Origin: Bacteroidales bacterium UBA3297
GTDB taxonomy: Bacteria > Bacteroidota > Bacteroidia > Bacteroidales > Paludibacteraceae
Direction: 5' to 3'
Length of the DNA stretch: 64,000 nucleotides
Assembly: GCA_002362105.1 (NCBI GenBank)
Contig: DETD01000020.1
Coordinates: forward strand, 114,996 to 178,995
In this document: positions 25,640 to 34,000 of the stretch, piece by piece
Layout of the letters: each line of letters starts with the position of its first letter
Numbering within the stretch: position 1 is the first letter of the stretch
The notes under the pieces: model-generated
Database searches by the model: none
The model's input: the letters and a program-made list of their open reading frames with translations, nothing else
What the model was told of the DNA's origin: nothing
Made by a program: the position numbers and the translations under genes

Positions 25640-27310
25640 TTAGAAACCAGCCTCTTTACAAAAGACGACCGTTTTCTGAGTAAACGGATGCACAAAAACA
25701 AGTTCTGCAGCATGCAGGAAAAGACGAGAAGCAGGCTTGCCATATAAATCGTCACCCACAATAGGCGTATTCAGGCCAGAAGAATGAGCAGCGTGGACAC
25801 GCAGCTGGTGGGTACGGCCAGTTTGAGGAAAGAAAGAAACACGTGTATACCCCTCTTCATAACCAACAATCTCATAGAAAGTGACAGCCTCCTTACCATA
25901 GTCGTAACTCACCATTTGGTGTGGACGGTTGGTAACATCGGGGCACAAAGGCAGCGATATGCGGCCTACAGGGTGGGGTTGGTCGTTGAACTCATGGATT
26001 AACGGTTGCACAGGATATGGGATTCGTCCGTTCAGCAAAGCCGTGTAACGCTTGTGAACTTGGCGTGTTTCAAACAAGTTCTGCAATTTTTTGAACGCAT
26101 CGAGCGACTTGGCAATAACCAATAGTCCCGATGTGTCCATATCAAGGCGATGCACCACCATTAACTCCACTGAGGACAAATCGGTACGCTGGCGGCGTAA
26201 ATGCTCGACCAGCGAATCGGCGTTAATCTTACCAGGCACCGAGAGCATACCACTCGGTTTGTTGACCACAATATACCAATCGTCTTCAAAAACCACCTCT
26301 ACACGATTTTGTGCTACAGCACGGGCCAACACCGGACTATCTTCAACAGAAAGCCCCTGCAACATAAAGCGTAATATAGGTTCACACTTACTTTTGCAGG
26401 CCGGATAGTATTCGCCATGCCGACGGACCTCTTGTTTCGGTGAATTACCCCACCAAAATTCGGCCATACAGAGTGGCGTATAACCGTTCACATAAGCATA
26501 TTGCAGCAATTTGGGAGCGCAACACTCACCCGCCCCCGCTGGAGGAAGCGGCTGCGTAGACGACTCGAAAATTTGGAGCAAGTCGGCCTTCTCCCCCCTA
26601 GCATTGAGGAAAACAAACTTTGTAAAAAGCCAGTTCTGCAACTGGAAAGACATCTCCTCCCGCTGTTTTTTGAGTTGGTTAATCTGGTCGTCGAACAGAG
26701 CTACCGCCGACTTAGCCTCGCCGATTTTCGCACTCCACCTCAATTTTAGCCGTTTAAGTTCCGCCTTTTGGAACTGGCTTTGACGGATAAGTTCGACTTC
26801 TTGTTCGGTAGAAAGGCCGCCAGCTTTGCGTAACGCATCACGCTGTCGCTTATCGTCCGCCATCTGCAACTTAAATGCACCAATTTCAGCCTCGGCACAA
26901 GAAGCTAGATTATCAAGCCGCCCCAATGCCAAACGTCTGTCATCAGCATTCTCAATATCGACAATACGTTTATTGACCGCCGAGATTTCGGCCTCGTGTT
27001 TTTTGAAATAGCCATCGGGCTGCAAATAGTCGAAAACAGGCGGAACAAAAAAAGGGAGACTGGCAACCCCGGCAATCTGGCCAGAAAAAGCGGTCAAAAA
27101 GCCCAAATTTCCCTTTGGTGACCTAACCACCAGCACGCCGAACATCTTCCCCTGCTGCAATTCATAGCGCCACTGGGTCTGCAACGCCACATAGGCCTGC
27201 ACCTGACCAGCCGCCACCACACACAACTGATGCGGAGTGTAGGCAAAAGGGTACGTGAAGCGTAAAGGTAAACCAACCTTGACTGAAGGTTCAAAGGGAT
27301 GAAAACACAT
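25640..27310 (-). CDS. RluA-family pseudouridine synthase with long N-terminal extension
   Basis: The 556-residue protein has a C-terminal RluA-type pseudouridine synthase domain from about residue 335: VVNKPSGMLSVPG near 347, then the catalytic motif HRLDMDTSG with Asp390, then FFPQTGRTHQLRVH near 490. The first 330 residues form an unusual extension with a beta-rich start, a long coiled coil (about 100-235) and a cysteine-containing stretch (CCAPK near 263, CMAEFWW near 281 and PACKSKC near 302) that could bind a metal. I believe similarly long forms occur in other Bacteroidales. The modified RNA site is not predictable. Confidence 0.88.
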   Translation of the reverse strand: MCFHPFEPSVKVGLPLRFTYPFAYTPHQLCVVAAGQVQAYVALQTQWRYELQQGKMFGVLVVRSPKGNLGFLTAFSGQIAGVASLPFFVPPVFDYLQPDGYFKKHEAEISAVNKRIVDIENADDRRLALGRLDNLASCAEAEIGAFKLQMADDKRQRDALRKAGGLSTEQEVELIRQSQFQKAELKRLKLRWSAKIGEAKSAVALFDDQINQLKKQREEMSFQLQNWLFTKFVFLNARGEKADLLQIFESSTQPLPPAGAGECCAPKLLQYAYVNGYTPLCMAEFWWGNSPKQEVRRHGEYYPACKSKCEPILRFMLQGLSVEDSPVLARAVAQNRVEVVFEDDWYIVVNKPSGMLSVPGKINADSLVEHLRRQRTDLSSVELMVVHRLDMDTSGLLVIAKSLDAFKKLQNLFETRQVHKRYTALLNGRIPYPVQPLIHEFNDQPHPVGRISLPLCPDVTNRPHQMVSYDYGKEAVTFYEIVGYEEGYTRVSFFPQTGRTHQLRVHAAHSSGLNTPIVGDDLYGKPASRLFLHAAELVFVHPFTQKTVVFCKEAGF

Positions 27311-27325
27311 AGTTCAATTTTTTCG

Positions 27326-27333
27326 CAAATTTA
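27326..27333 (-). promoter_or_regulatory. Bacteroidetes -7 box (TAAATTTG, minus strand) for the RluA-family gene
   Basis: The exact TAnnTTTG match on the minus strand lies 16 nt before the start codon, so the leader would be very short. Confidence 0.5.
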
Positions 27334-27742
27334 AAAAATTACAGGAAGACTTCGTGAAATAAACAGAAACAGCCAAATTATTCATATAAAATAAACTTCG
27401 CAGACAGAAAAAATGCGGTTGGTGATATATTACAAGCCCGATGATTGAATTTTTACATTTAAATGAAGTAAAAAGAAAAATACCAAATGTTCTAGAACTC
27501 GTAAATTGCACATCGGAAAAACGAAACGGGGAAACACATCCCCCCCAAAGGCCAAACTGAAAAAAGTGATTATATAAAGGAATACGCAGACACTGACTAC
27601 AATTTATTTGCCCCCCCGCTAAGCACATTGTACTTAACGGGGGATTTTTTATAAAGCCAGCAAAAAAATAAAAGGGCAATGAAATGTTGGCCGTCTTTTA
27701 GCAAAAAGAGCTTTTTAAAGCGCATCGTTACATTTTTTTGCA
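27334..27742. other. AT-rich divergent intergenic region, no credible gene
   Basis: This lies between two genes pointing away from each other. Several overlapping open frames occur on the minus strand (the longest about 120 codons), but they have no motif, are biased by the AT content, and run through a terminator-like hairpin at 27612. I found no -7 box on the plus strand upstream of that hairpin. Confidence 0.55.
27612..27650 (+). terminator. Orphan terminator-like hairpin
   Basis: CCCCCG-C-TAAG pairs with CTTA-A-CGGGGG around a 9-nt loop (one mismatch) and is followed by ATTTTTT. The T run is only on the plus strand, yet no plus-strand gene precedes it. Confidence 0.65.
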
Positions 27743-27750
27743 TATATTTG
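27743..27750 (+). promoter_or_regulatory. Bacteroidetes -7 box (TATATTTG) for the YhcH-like gene
   Basis: The exact match lies 21 nt before the ATG at 27771. It falls inside the longer open frame, which supports the shorter start. Confidence 0.6.
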
Positions 27751-27770
27751 AGAATCCAACAATAAACTAT

Positions 27771-28214
27771 ATGATAATCGATAAAGTTGAAAACTTCGGA
27801 AGATATGTAAATCTTCACCCCGATTTCAGAAAGATATCGCTTATACTCGCAAGCGAAGACCTCGCCAGCAAACCAGCCGGCCGACTGACATATGAAGGAG
27901 AAAACTTCTACATCAATATAGACGAAGTTGATTTACGTCCGTACGAAACCGCCTACCCGGAAGTTCACGACGAATACATCGACATACAACTACCGCTAAC
28001 CCGCGCAGAAGAGATGGGCTGGATGCCACGCAGCGAATGCAAGAGCGTACGAGAAGTGCGTGAGGGAAAAGACATAGCCTTCTACAACGAACTGCCGGCA
28101 AACAAATTCAGAGTTGAACCAGGCCAGTTTGTCATCTTCTTTCCCGAAGATGCACATTCTCCAATTATAGGAGAAGGACGAACCAAGAAAGCCATCGTCA
28201 AGGTTCACATCTAA
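27771..28214 (+). CDS. YhcH/YjgK/YiaL family protein (NanQ-like)
   Basis: The 147-residue protein belongs to the DUF386 family of cupin-like beta-barrel proteins. The motifs YETAYPEVHDEYIDIQ near 59-74 and FVIFFPEDAHSPIIGEG near 121-137 carry the metal-binding His/Glu/Asp residues of the family. The E. coli member NanQ is an N-acetylneuraminate anomerase; other members act in sugar processing. I choose the ATG at 27771 because an earlier in-frame ATG at 27738 lies upstream of the -7 box. It is followed 49 nt later by glgB. Confidence 0.9.
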   Translation: MIIDKVENFGRYVNLHPDFRKISLILASEDLASKPAGRLTYEGENFYINIDEVDLRPYETAYPEVHDEYIDIQLPLTRAEEMGWMPRSECKSVREVREGKDIAFYNELPANKFRVEPGQFVIFFPEDAHSPIIGEGRTKKAIVKVHI

Positions 28215-28263
28215 AAACAGATTAAACGCAAAAACACAATAAACGACAATAAAAATAACAAAT

Positions 28264-30273
28264 ATGGACAAACTGAAACTAATCAAGAAAGATCCTTATC
28301 TGAAACCATTTGAGGACCAACTCTACGAGCGATATATGTACGCCCAACGTAAAGAGCAGGAACTGACCAGAGGCTCGCAAACTCTGGCAGACTTTGCCAC
28401 TGGCTACCTATACTTCGGTTTGCACAAAGAGGCCAAAAAGTGGGTCTTCCGCGAATGGGCACCCAACGCCACCTCGATAGGCCTGATAGGAGACTTCAAC
28501 GATTGGAAAGAGAACGATAAATTCCAACTTAAAAAGAAGGATAACGGAGTGTGGGAACTGTCCGTACCAGAAAAAGCCATGAAACACGGCGACCTCTACA
28601 AAATGATGGTACACTGGGAAGGAGGTTGCGGAGAACGCATACCGGCATGGGCACAACGCGTAACGCAAGACGAGCAGACCAAAGTATTCAGCGCACAAGT
28701 GTGGTCTCCCGAAAAGCCTTACAAGTTCAAAGTAAACAAGTTCAAGCCAAACACCTCTCCACTACTCATCTATGAAACCCACATAGGCATGGCCGGAGAA
28801 GAGGAATGCGTACACACCTATAAAGAATTTACGCAGAAAATGCTGCCGCGCATCAGTGCCGACGGTTACAACTGCATACAGATAATGGCCATTCAAGAGC
28901 ACCCCTACTACGGGTCGTTCGGTTACCATGTGTCTAGCTTTTTCGCCGCATCGAGCCGATTCGGAACACCAGAAGAACTGAAAGAACTGATAGACACGGC
29001 CCACCAAATGGGAATGGCAGTAATTATGGACATTGTGCACTCGCACGCAGTAAAAAACCAAGTAGAAGGCCTTGGACTGCTTGACGGCACACCCTACCAA
29101 TACTTTCACGATGGTTGGAGAAGAGAACACAACCAGTGGGACTCGCTCTGTTTCAACTATGGTAAAAACGAAGTCATGCACTTCTTGTTGTCGAACTGCA
29201 AGTATTGGCTCGACGAATACCATTTCGACGGTTTCCGTTTCGACGGAGTAACCTCGATGATGTTCCTCGACCACGGATTAGGAAGCGACTATGGAGGTTA
29301 CGACTGCTACTTTAACGGGAACCAAGACGGAGATGCCATCTGCTACCTAACACTAGCCAACAGAGTGATACACCAAACCAATCCGTACGCCATCACAATA
29401 GCAGAAGACGTTAGCGGGATGCCCGGTTTGGCAGGTAAGTACGAAGATGGAGGCATAGGCTTCGACTACCGTCTGGCCATGGGCACACCTGACTTCTGGA
29501 TAAAACTGATAAAAGAACAAACCGACGAACAGTGGAAGCCAGGTTCGATACTGTGGATGCTAACCAACCACCGCGCAGAAGAAAAAACAATCAACTACGC
29601 AGAAAGCCACGACCAAGCACTAGTTGGAGACAAGACCATCATCTTCCGACTAGCAGATGCCGACATGTACTGGCACATGAGCAAACTGATGCCAAGCTCA
29701 TATATGGTAGACCGTGCAATTGCACTGCATAAAATGATCAGGCTGATTACCATCAGTTCCATAAACGGAGGTTATCTGAACTTTATGGGTAACGAATTCG
29801 GACATCCGGAATGGATAGACTTCCCAAGAGAAGGGAACGGATGGTCGTACAAATATGCCCGCCGCCAATGGAGTCTGGTAGACAACAAAGATTTGAAATA
29901 CTGCTGGCTAGGCGACTGGGACAAAGACATGATAACCCTAGTGAAAAGCATGCACCGCTTCAACGAACTGCCCATATCGGTTCTGTGGGAGAAAGCCGAC
30001 GACCAAGTCATTGCCTACCAACGCGGCGACCTGATTTTCGTCTTCAACTTCCATCCGAACAAGTCGTATACCGACTACGGTATGCTGGTAGAGCCAGGTG
30101 AATACAAGGTAGTTTTAAACAGCGACAACAGCAAATATGGAGGTTTTAACCTGATAGACGAAGGAATAAGCCATTTCACCCTCGACAACCAAGAGAGCAA
30201 CGTACCAGGGAAAAAGTGGTTACAAGTATACCTGCCATCGCGCTGCTGCTTCGTTTTGAAAAAAGTAAAATAA
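28264..30273 (+). CDS. glgB: 1,4-alpha-glucan branching enzyme
   Basis: The 669-residue GH13 enzyme introduces alpha-1,6 branches into glycogen. An N-terminal CBM48 domain (FREWAPNATSIGLIGDFNDW near 62-81) precedes the catalytic barrel. The nucleophile is Asp327 in GFRFDGVTSMMF and the acid is Glu381 in AEDVSGMPG; the ESHDQALVGDKT block near 449 holds the third carboxylate. The sequence style (VTSMM, DYGGY) is that of eukaryote-like branching enzymes, which I associate with Bacteroidetes. No other glycogen gene is nearby. A strong terminator follows. Confidence 0.96.
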   Translation: MDKLKLIKKDPYLKPFEDQLYERYMYAQRKEQELTRGSQTLADFATGYLYFGLHKEAKKWVFREWAPNATSIGLIGDFNDWKENDKFQLKKKDNGVWELSVPEKAMKHGDLYKMMVHWEGGCGERIPAWAQRVTQDEQTKVFSAQVWSPEKPYKFKVNKFKPNTSPLLIYETHIGMAGEEECVHTYKEFTQKMLPRISADGYNCIQIMAIQEHPYYGSFGYHVSSFFAASSRFGTPEELKELIDTAHQMGMAVIMDIVHSHAVKNQVEGLGLLDGTPYQYFHDGWRREHNQWDSLCFNYGKNEVMHFLLSNCKYWLDEYHFDGFRFDGVTSMMFLDHGLGSDYGGYDCYFNGNQDGDAICYLTLANRVIHQTNPYAITIAEDVSGMPGLAGKYEDGGIGFDYRLAMGTPDFWIKLIKEQTDEQWKPGSILWMLTNHRAEEKTINYAESHDQALVGDKTIIFRLADADMYWHMSKLMPSSYMVDRAIALHKMIRLITISSINGGYLNFMGNEFGHPEWIDFPREGNGWSYKYARRQWSLVDNKDLKYCWLGDWDKDMITLVKSMHRFNELPISVLWEKADDQVIAYQRGDLIFVFNFHPNKSYTDYGMLVEPGEYKVVLNSDNSKYGGFNLIDEGISHFTLDNQESNVPGKKWLQVYLPSRCCFVLKKVK

Positions 30274-30293
30274 CCCCTAAAAAGTTGAGAATC

Positions 30294-30326
30294 AAAAAGC
30301 CCTATTGTAATAATAGGGCTTTTTTG
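30294..30326 (+). terminator. Rho-independent terminator after glgB
   Basis: AAAAAGCCCTATT pairs perfectly with AATAGGGCTTTTT around GTAAT. Its T run directly abuts the next promoter box, showing tight packing. Confidence 0.93.
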
Positions 30327-30334
30327 TATATTTG
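30327..30334 (+). promoter_or_regulatory. Bacteroidetes -7 box (TATATTTG) for the MORN-repeat gene
   Basis: The exact TAnnTTTG match lies 28 nt before the start codon, immediately after the glgB terminator. Confidence 0.55.
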
Positions 30335-30361
30335 CAGAAAGAAAAATGAAAAACCAATTTC

Positions 30362-30934
30362 ATGTTAAAACAACTTACCATAATAACAATAGTTGCTATC
30401 TGCCATTCAAATGCGAGTTCACAATGCACTAAAGGAAACTGCGAAAATGGAAACGGCACATACAACTATGGAGGAGGCACAATCTATACAGGCCAATTTG
30501 TAGACGGTTCACCCAATGGGAAAGGAACCATAAAGTTTAAAGACGGGCAAACCTACACAGGCGACTTCGTCAATGGTTTGAAAGAAGGAACCGGGACCCT
30601 AAAACTGGCATCAGGAGCAAAATACACAGGCCAGTTCAAAGCCGACAAGAAGAACGGAGAAGGCACTATGACCTACCCGAACGGAGATGTGTATAAAGGC
30701 AGCTATAAAGACGGGAAGGAAAATGGGAAAGGCACCATGAAGTACAAAAATGGAGACGTATATGTCGGCAACTTCAAAAACGGTTTGCCAAACGGACAAG
30801 GCACACTTACTTTTGCGAACGGGACAAAACAGACAGGCAATTTTGTAGACGGGGTATACTTCAACAAAGTAAACAACAAAAGTAATACACCTAAAAAGCA
30901 AAATGCACCTGTAAGGAAAAAACCAACGAAGTAA
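30362..30934 (+). CDS. Secreted MORN-repeat protein
   Basis: The 190-residue protein has a signal peptide (about 1-20, ending near NASSQ). It then has a run of about six MORN repeats from residue 30 to 165, each following the pattern G-x-G-T-x-x-Y-x-x-G-x-x-Y-x-G-x-F-x-x-G (for example GKGTIKFKDGQTYTGDF). MORN repeats form an extended beta meander that binds lipids or proteins. The C-terminal 25 residues are basic and disordered. It lies 125 nt upstream of the first of three large T9SS cargo genes; a shared role is only inferred. Confidence 0.9.
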   Translation: MLKQLTIITIVAICHSNASSQCTKGNCENGNGTYNYGGGTIYTGQFVDGSPNGKGTIKFKDGQTYTGDFVNGLKEGTGTLKLASGAKYTGQFKADKKNGEGTMTYPNGDVYKGSYKDGKENGKGTMKYKNGDVYVGNFKNGLPNGQGTLTFANGTKQTGNFVDGVYFNKVNNKSNTPKKQNAPVRKKPTK

Positions 30935-31059
30935 AAGTCAACTCCTTATTCAACACACCTAGTTGGCACACAAAAACACAACACACACCTGCCAACTTAC
31001 AAAGTAAAAAACACACAAAGCGTAACAGCATTTAACCACTTATCTAACATAACAATGCC

Positions 31060-34000
31060 ATGAAACTGACAAGACAAATATCTGTAATAATAGGTTTGTT
31101 TTTCTTCATCACGACCCACGCCCAAATGACAATAAACAACGAAGAGGGTAAGAATGTAGAAAAACTACTGCTTGACGAATTCATTGGTTCGGGAGTCGAA
31201 ATTTCAAATGCCAAATTCAACGGTTCAGAGACAATACCAGTTGGATACGGCAAACAAATTGCCACTTATAAAAACAGCAGCGAATGTGGCATGCTCGACA
31301 TTCAGAGAGGTCTAATACTTAGCACAGACAATCTGGGGAATATTATATCAGAAAACCTTCCATTCCGATTTGGCAACATAGAAATGACCCCAGAAGAAAT
31401 AAATGAATTTGTAAATGGTTTTTTAAAAGAACAATACAAAAAAATCATAGAAGAGTATCCGAAATTCAATCAATACTATACAAGCTACATTAATAACAAG
31501 AAAAAGTTTAATGACCAATACAGTACCCAATATAATTTTTCAGAGGATGATTATAACACATTAATGGAGCTGATATATGAGAATCCATATTTCCAATCCG
31601 CACTATCATATTACAACAAATCGTCAGTTTATAGCAACGAATACATCGACTATTTCCCAACCTACGCGATATTTGATGTGATAAAGACATGGGACCCTTC
31701 CTATTATATAATGACATTAGAAAACATTGAAGAAACAAAAAATTCATACCAACTTTACCCTTTTTCAGACAACTATTATAAATACTATATAAACACTGAT
31801 CCTGTAGCGTACGACAAGAGCAAAGAGGCGAAATACGAAGAAGTCGCAAAGCTATTGTCCTATAGAAACACACACAACAGATTAAAGGATAAAGAACTGG
31901 AAGATATAACAGGAGGGGATGTAAATTCGCCTGGTATTCTAGAGTTCGACTTTACGACCACAGACGACTCCATCGCCTTTAACTACGTATTTGCATCGCA
32001 AGAATATCCAGATTTCGTAAACACACAATTTAACGATGCCTTTGCCTTTATCATCACCGACTTAACGACCGGAGATAAAGAGAACATAGCAAAAGTGCCC
32101 TTCACCAACACATTTGTATCCATTAACAACATCAACCAAAACAAAAACAGCGATTACTTTATCCCGAACTACCAGAAAACAGACAAAACAAAACCAATAT
32201 ACAAAGACTGTAATATGCTCAAAGTGGGAGGTTTCACCACCACTCTAACTGCAAAATGCAAAGTAGTTCCGTGCAGAAAATACCATTTAAAAATGGCGGT
32301 AGGCAACGTGTCGGACTTCAGCCTTCAATCATTAGTATTCCTAGAAGCAGGCAGTTTTAAATCGAACGGTATATCAAGCAAGACAAAATATTCAAGGCCA
32401 AACGCCCATGGCATTGCAAACGGATGCTCGAATGGAGAGATAGTAATCAACGTAAAAGACAGCGACAGTCCGACAAAGGTAAAAATTGAACATCTCGGTT
32501 CAGCAAAGAACGGTATCGACTACAAAGAGTTACCTGAAGAAATAGTCATTCCCGCCCACAAGGACTCTGTTGTTCTAGAGCTGATTCCACTACACGATAT
32601 AGAAGAAGACAGTTTGGAGATTGTGATGGCGATAGCCACTGAGAACTCATGCTCATCGGTGCAAGGAGACACCATACGCACCTACATCTACAAAGCCGGT
32701 GAAATATCGATAACCCCCAACAAAGCAGAATGCTGCGCTACAGAGCTCAGTGTTGAGCACACAGGTACGATAAGGAGCATAAAATGGGAACCAGCAGACC
32801 TGTTGGAAAAGAACGACGACTTTACCGTATACCCATTAAATTGTCCGCAGACCCCACAAGTTTTCACCATCACAGCAAAAAACATATTTGGATGCCAAAT
32901 TGTTGAGGAATCACTAACACTAATTCCTTGCGATAAGAGCATAGAGATGACCGTTGAATTTGTCACAGAAAACAAGAGTTCTGAGTTGATAACAGAATGT
33001 AACGACGGAAAGGTTATATTCAACATCACCCGTGGCAAGGATGCGACAGAACCGGCAGAAATAAAGTTGATTTATCCGTCGGACATGAATATAGACGGCC
33101 TACCAACAGAATTGACCATTCCGGTAGAAAGTTCCATCTTCGAACTACCAGTAAAGGCATTGGAGGCAGATGCTGCCTACCAGAATACTTTCAATGTGGT
33201 GGCCGAATGCAAAAACTGCGTTACCGAACCTATCACGTTTGAGGTAACCACCACACAACCCGAGAAACTGGAATTGGAACAAAACAACGTTTTCAAAGGC
33301 TGTGAAGTAAAAGGCATGAGCCTCAACGTGCCATTAGTCTCAGGTAAACTTGGGACAGCGACATGGGAGCCTGCCGATAAACTTACTGACATTGACCAGT
33401 TAAACGCTGTTCAAAACGAAGACTTTGAAACAGAAACCTCTTACACCGTAACCGTAACAGACGACAGAGGTTGCCAAACGGCCACCGCAAAGGTAGACGT
33501 CGTAAAAGACGAGTGTCTGGAAATGACCGCAGAACTCATTACAGAGGGCAACGACAACGAACTAATTGCCGACTGTAAGGAAGGCAAAATTGTCTTCAAC
33601 ATCGGCAGAAACAGAAGCGGGAACAAAGAGGCCATAATAAAATTGGACTTCGACAACAATGCCAATCTGGGCGGGCTTCCAAAAGAGTTAACGATTCCGG
33701 CAGGAGCATCTACATTCGAAGTGCCAGTAAAGGCATTAAAGGGAGATCTGCCATACCATATCACATTCAACGTAGTGGCAGAGTGCGAGAACTGCACATC
33801 AGAACCCGTTTCTTTCGAAGTTACAACCACCCAACTCGAAAAGTTGGAACTAGAACAAAACAACACATTCAAAGGTTGCGAAGTTGTGGGCATGAATCTG
33901 AACGTACCACTTATCTCGGGAAAACTCGGAGAGGTGAAATGGGAACCTGCAGGAGGCCTAACCGAGATAGACCAACTTAATGCAACACAAGCAGAAGACG

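Noticed and set aside
27314..27679. Minus-strand open frame of 121 codons
   Set aside because: It is Phe/Cys-rich from AT-rich DNA, overlaps a terminator hairpin and lacks any family trait.
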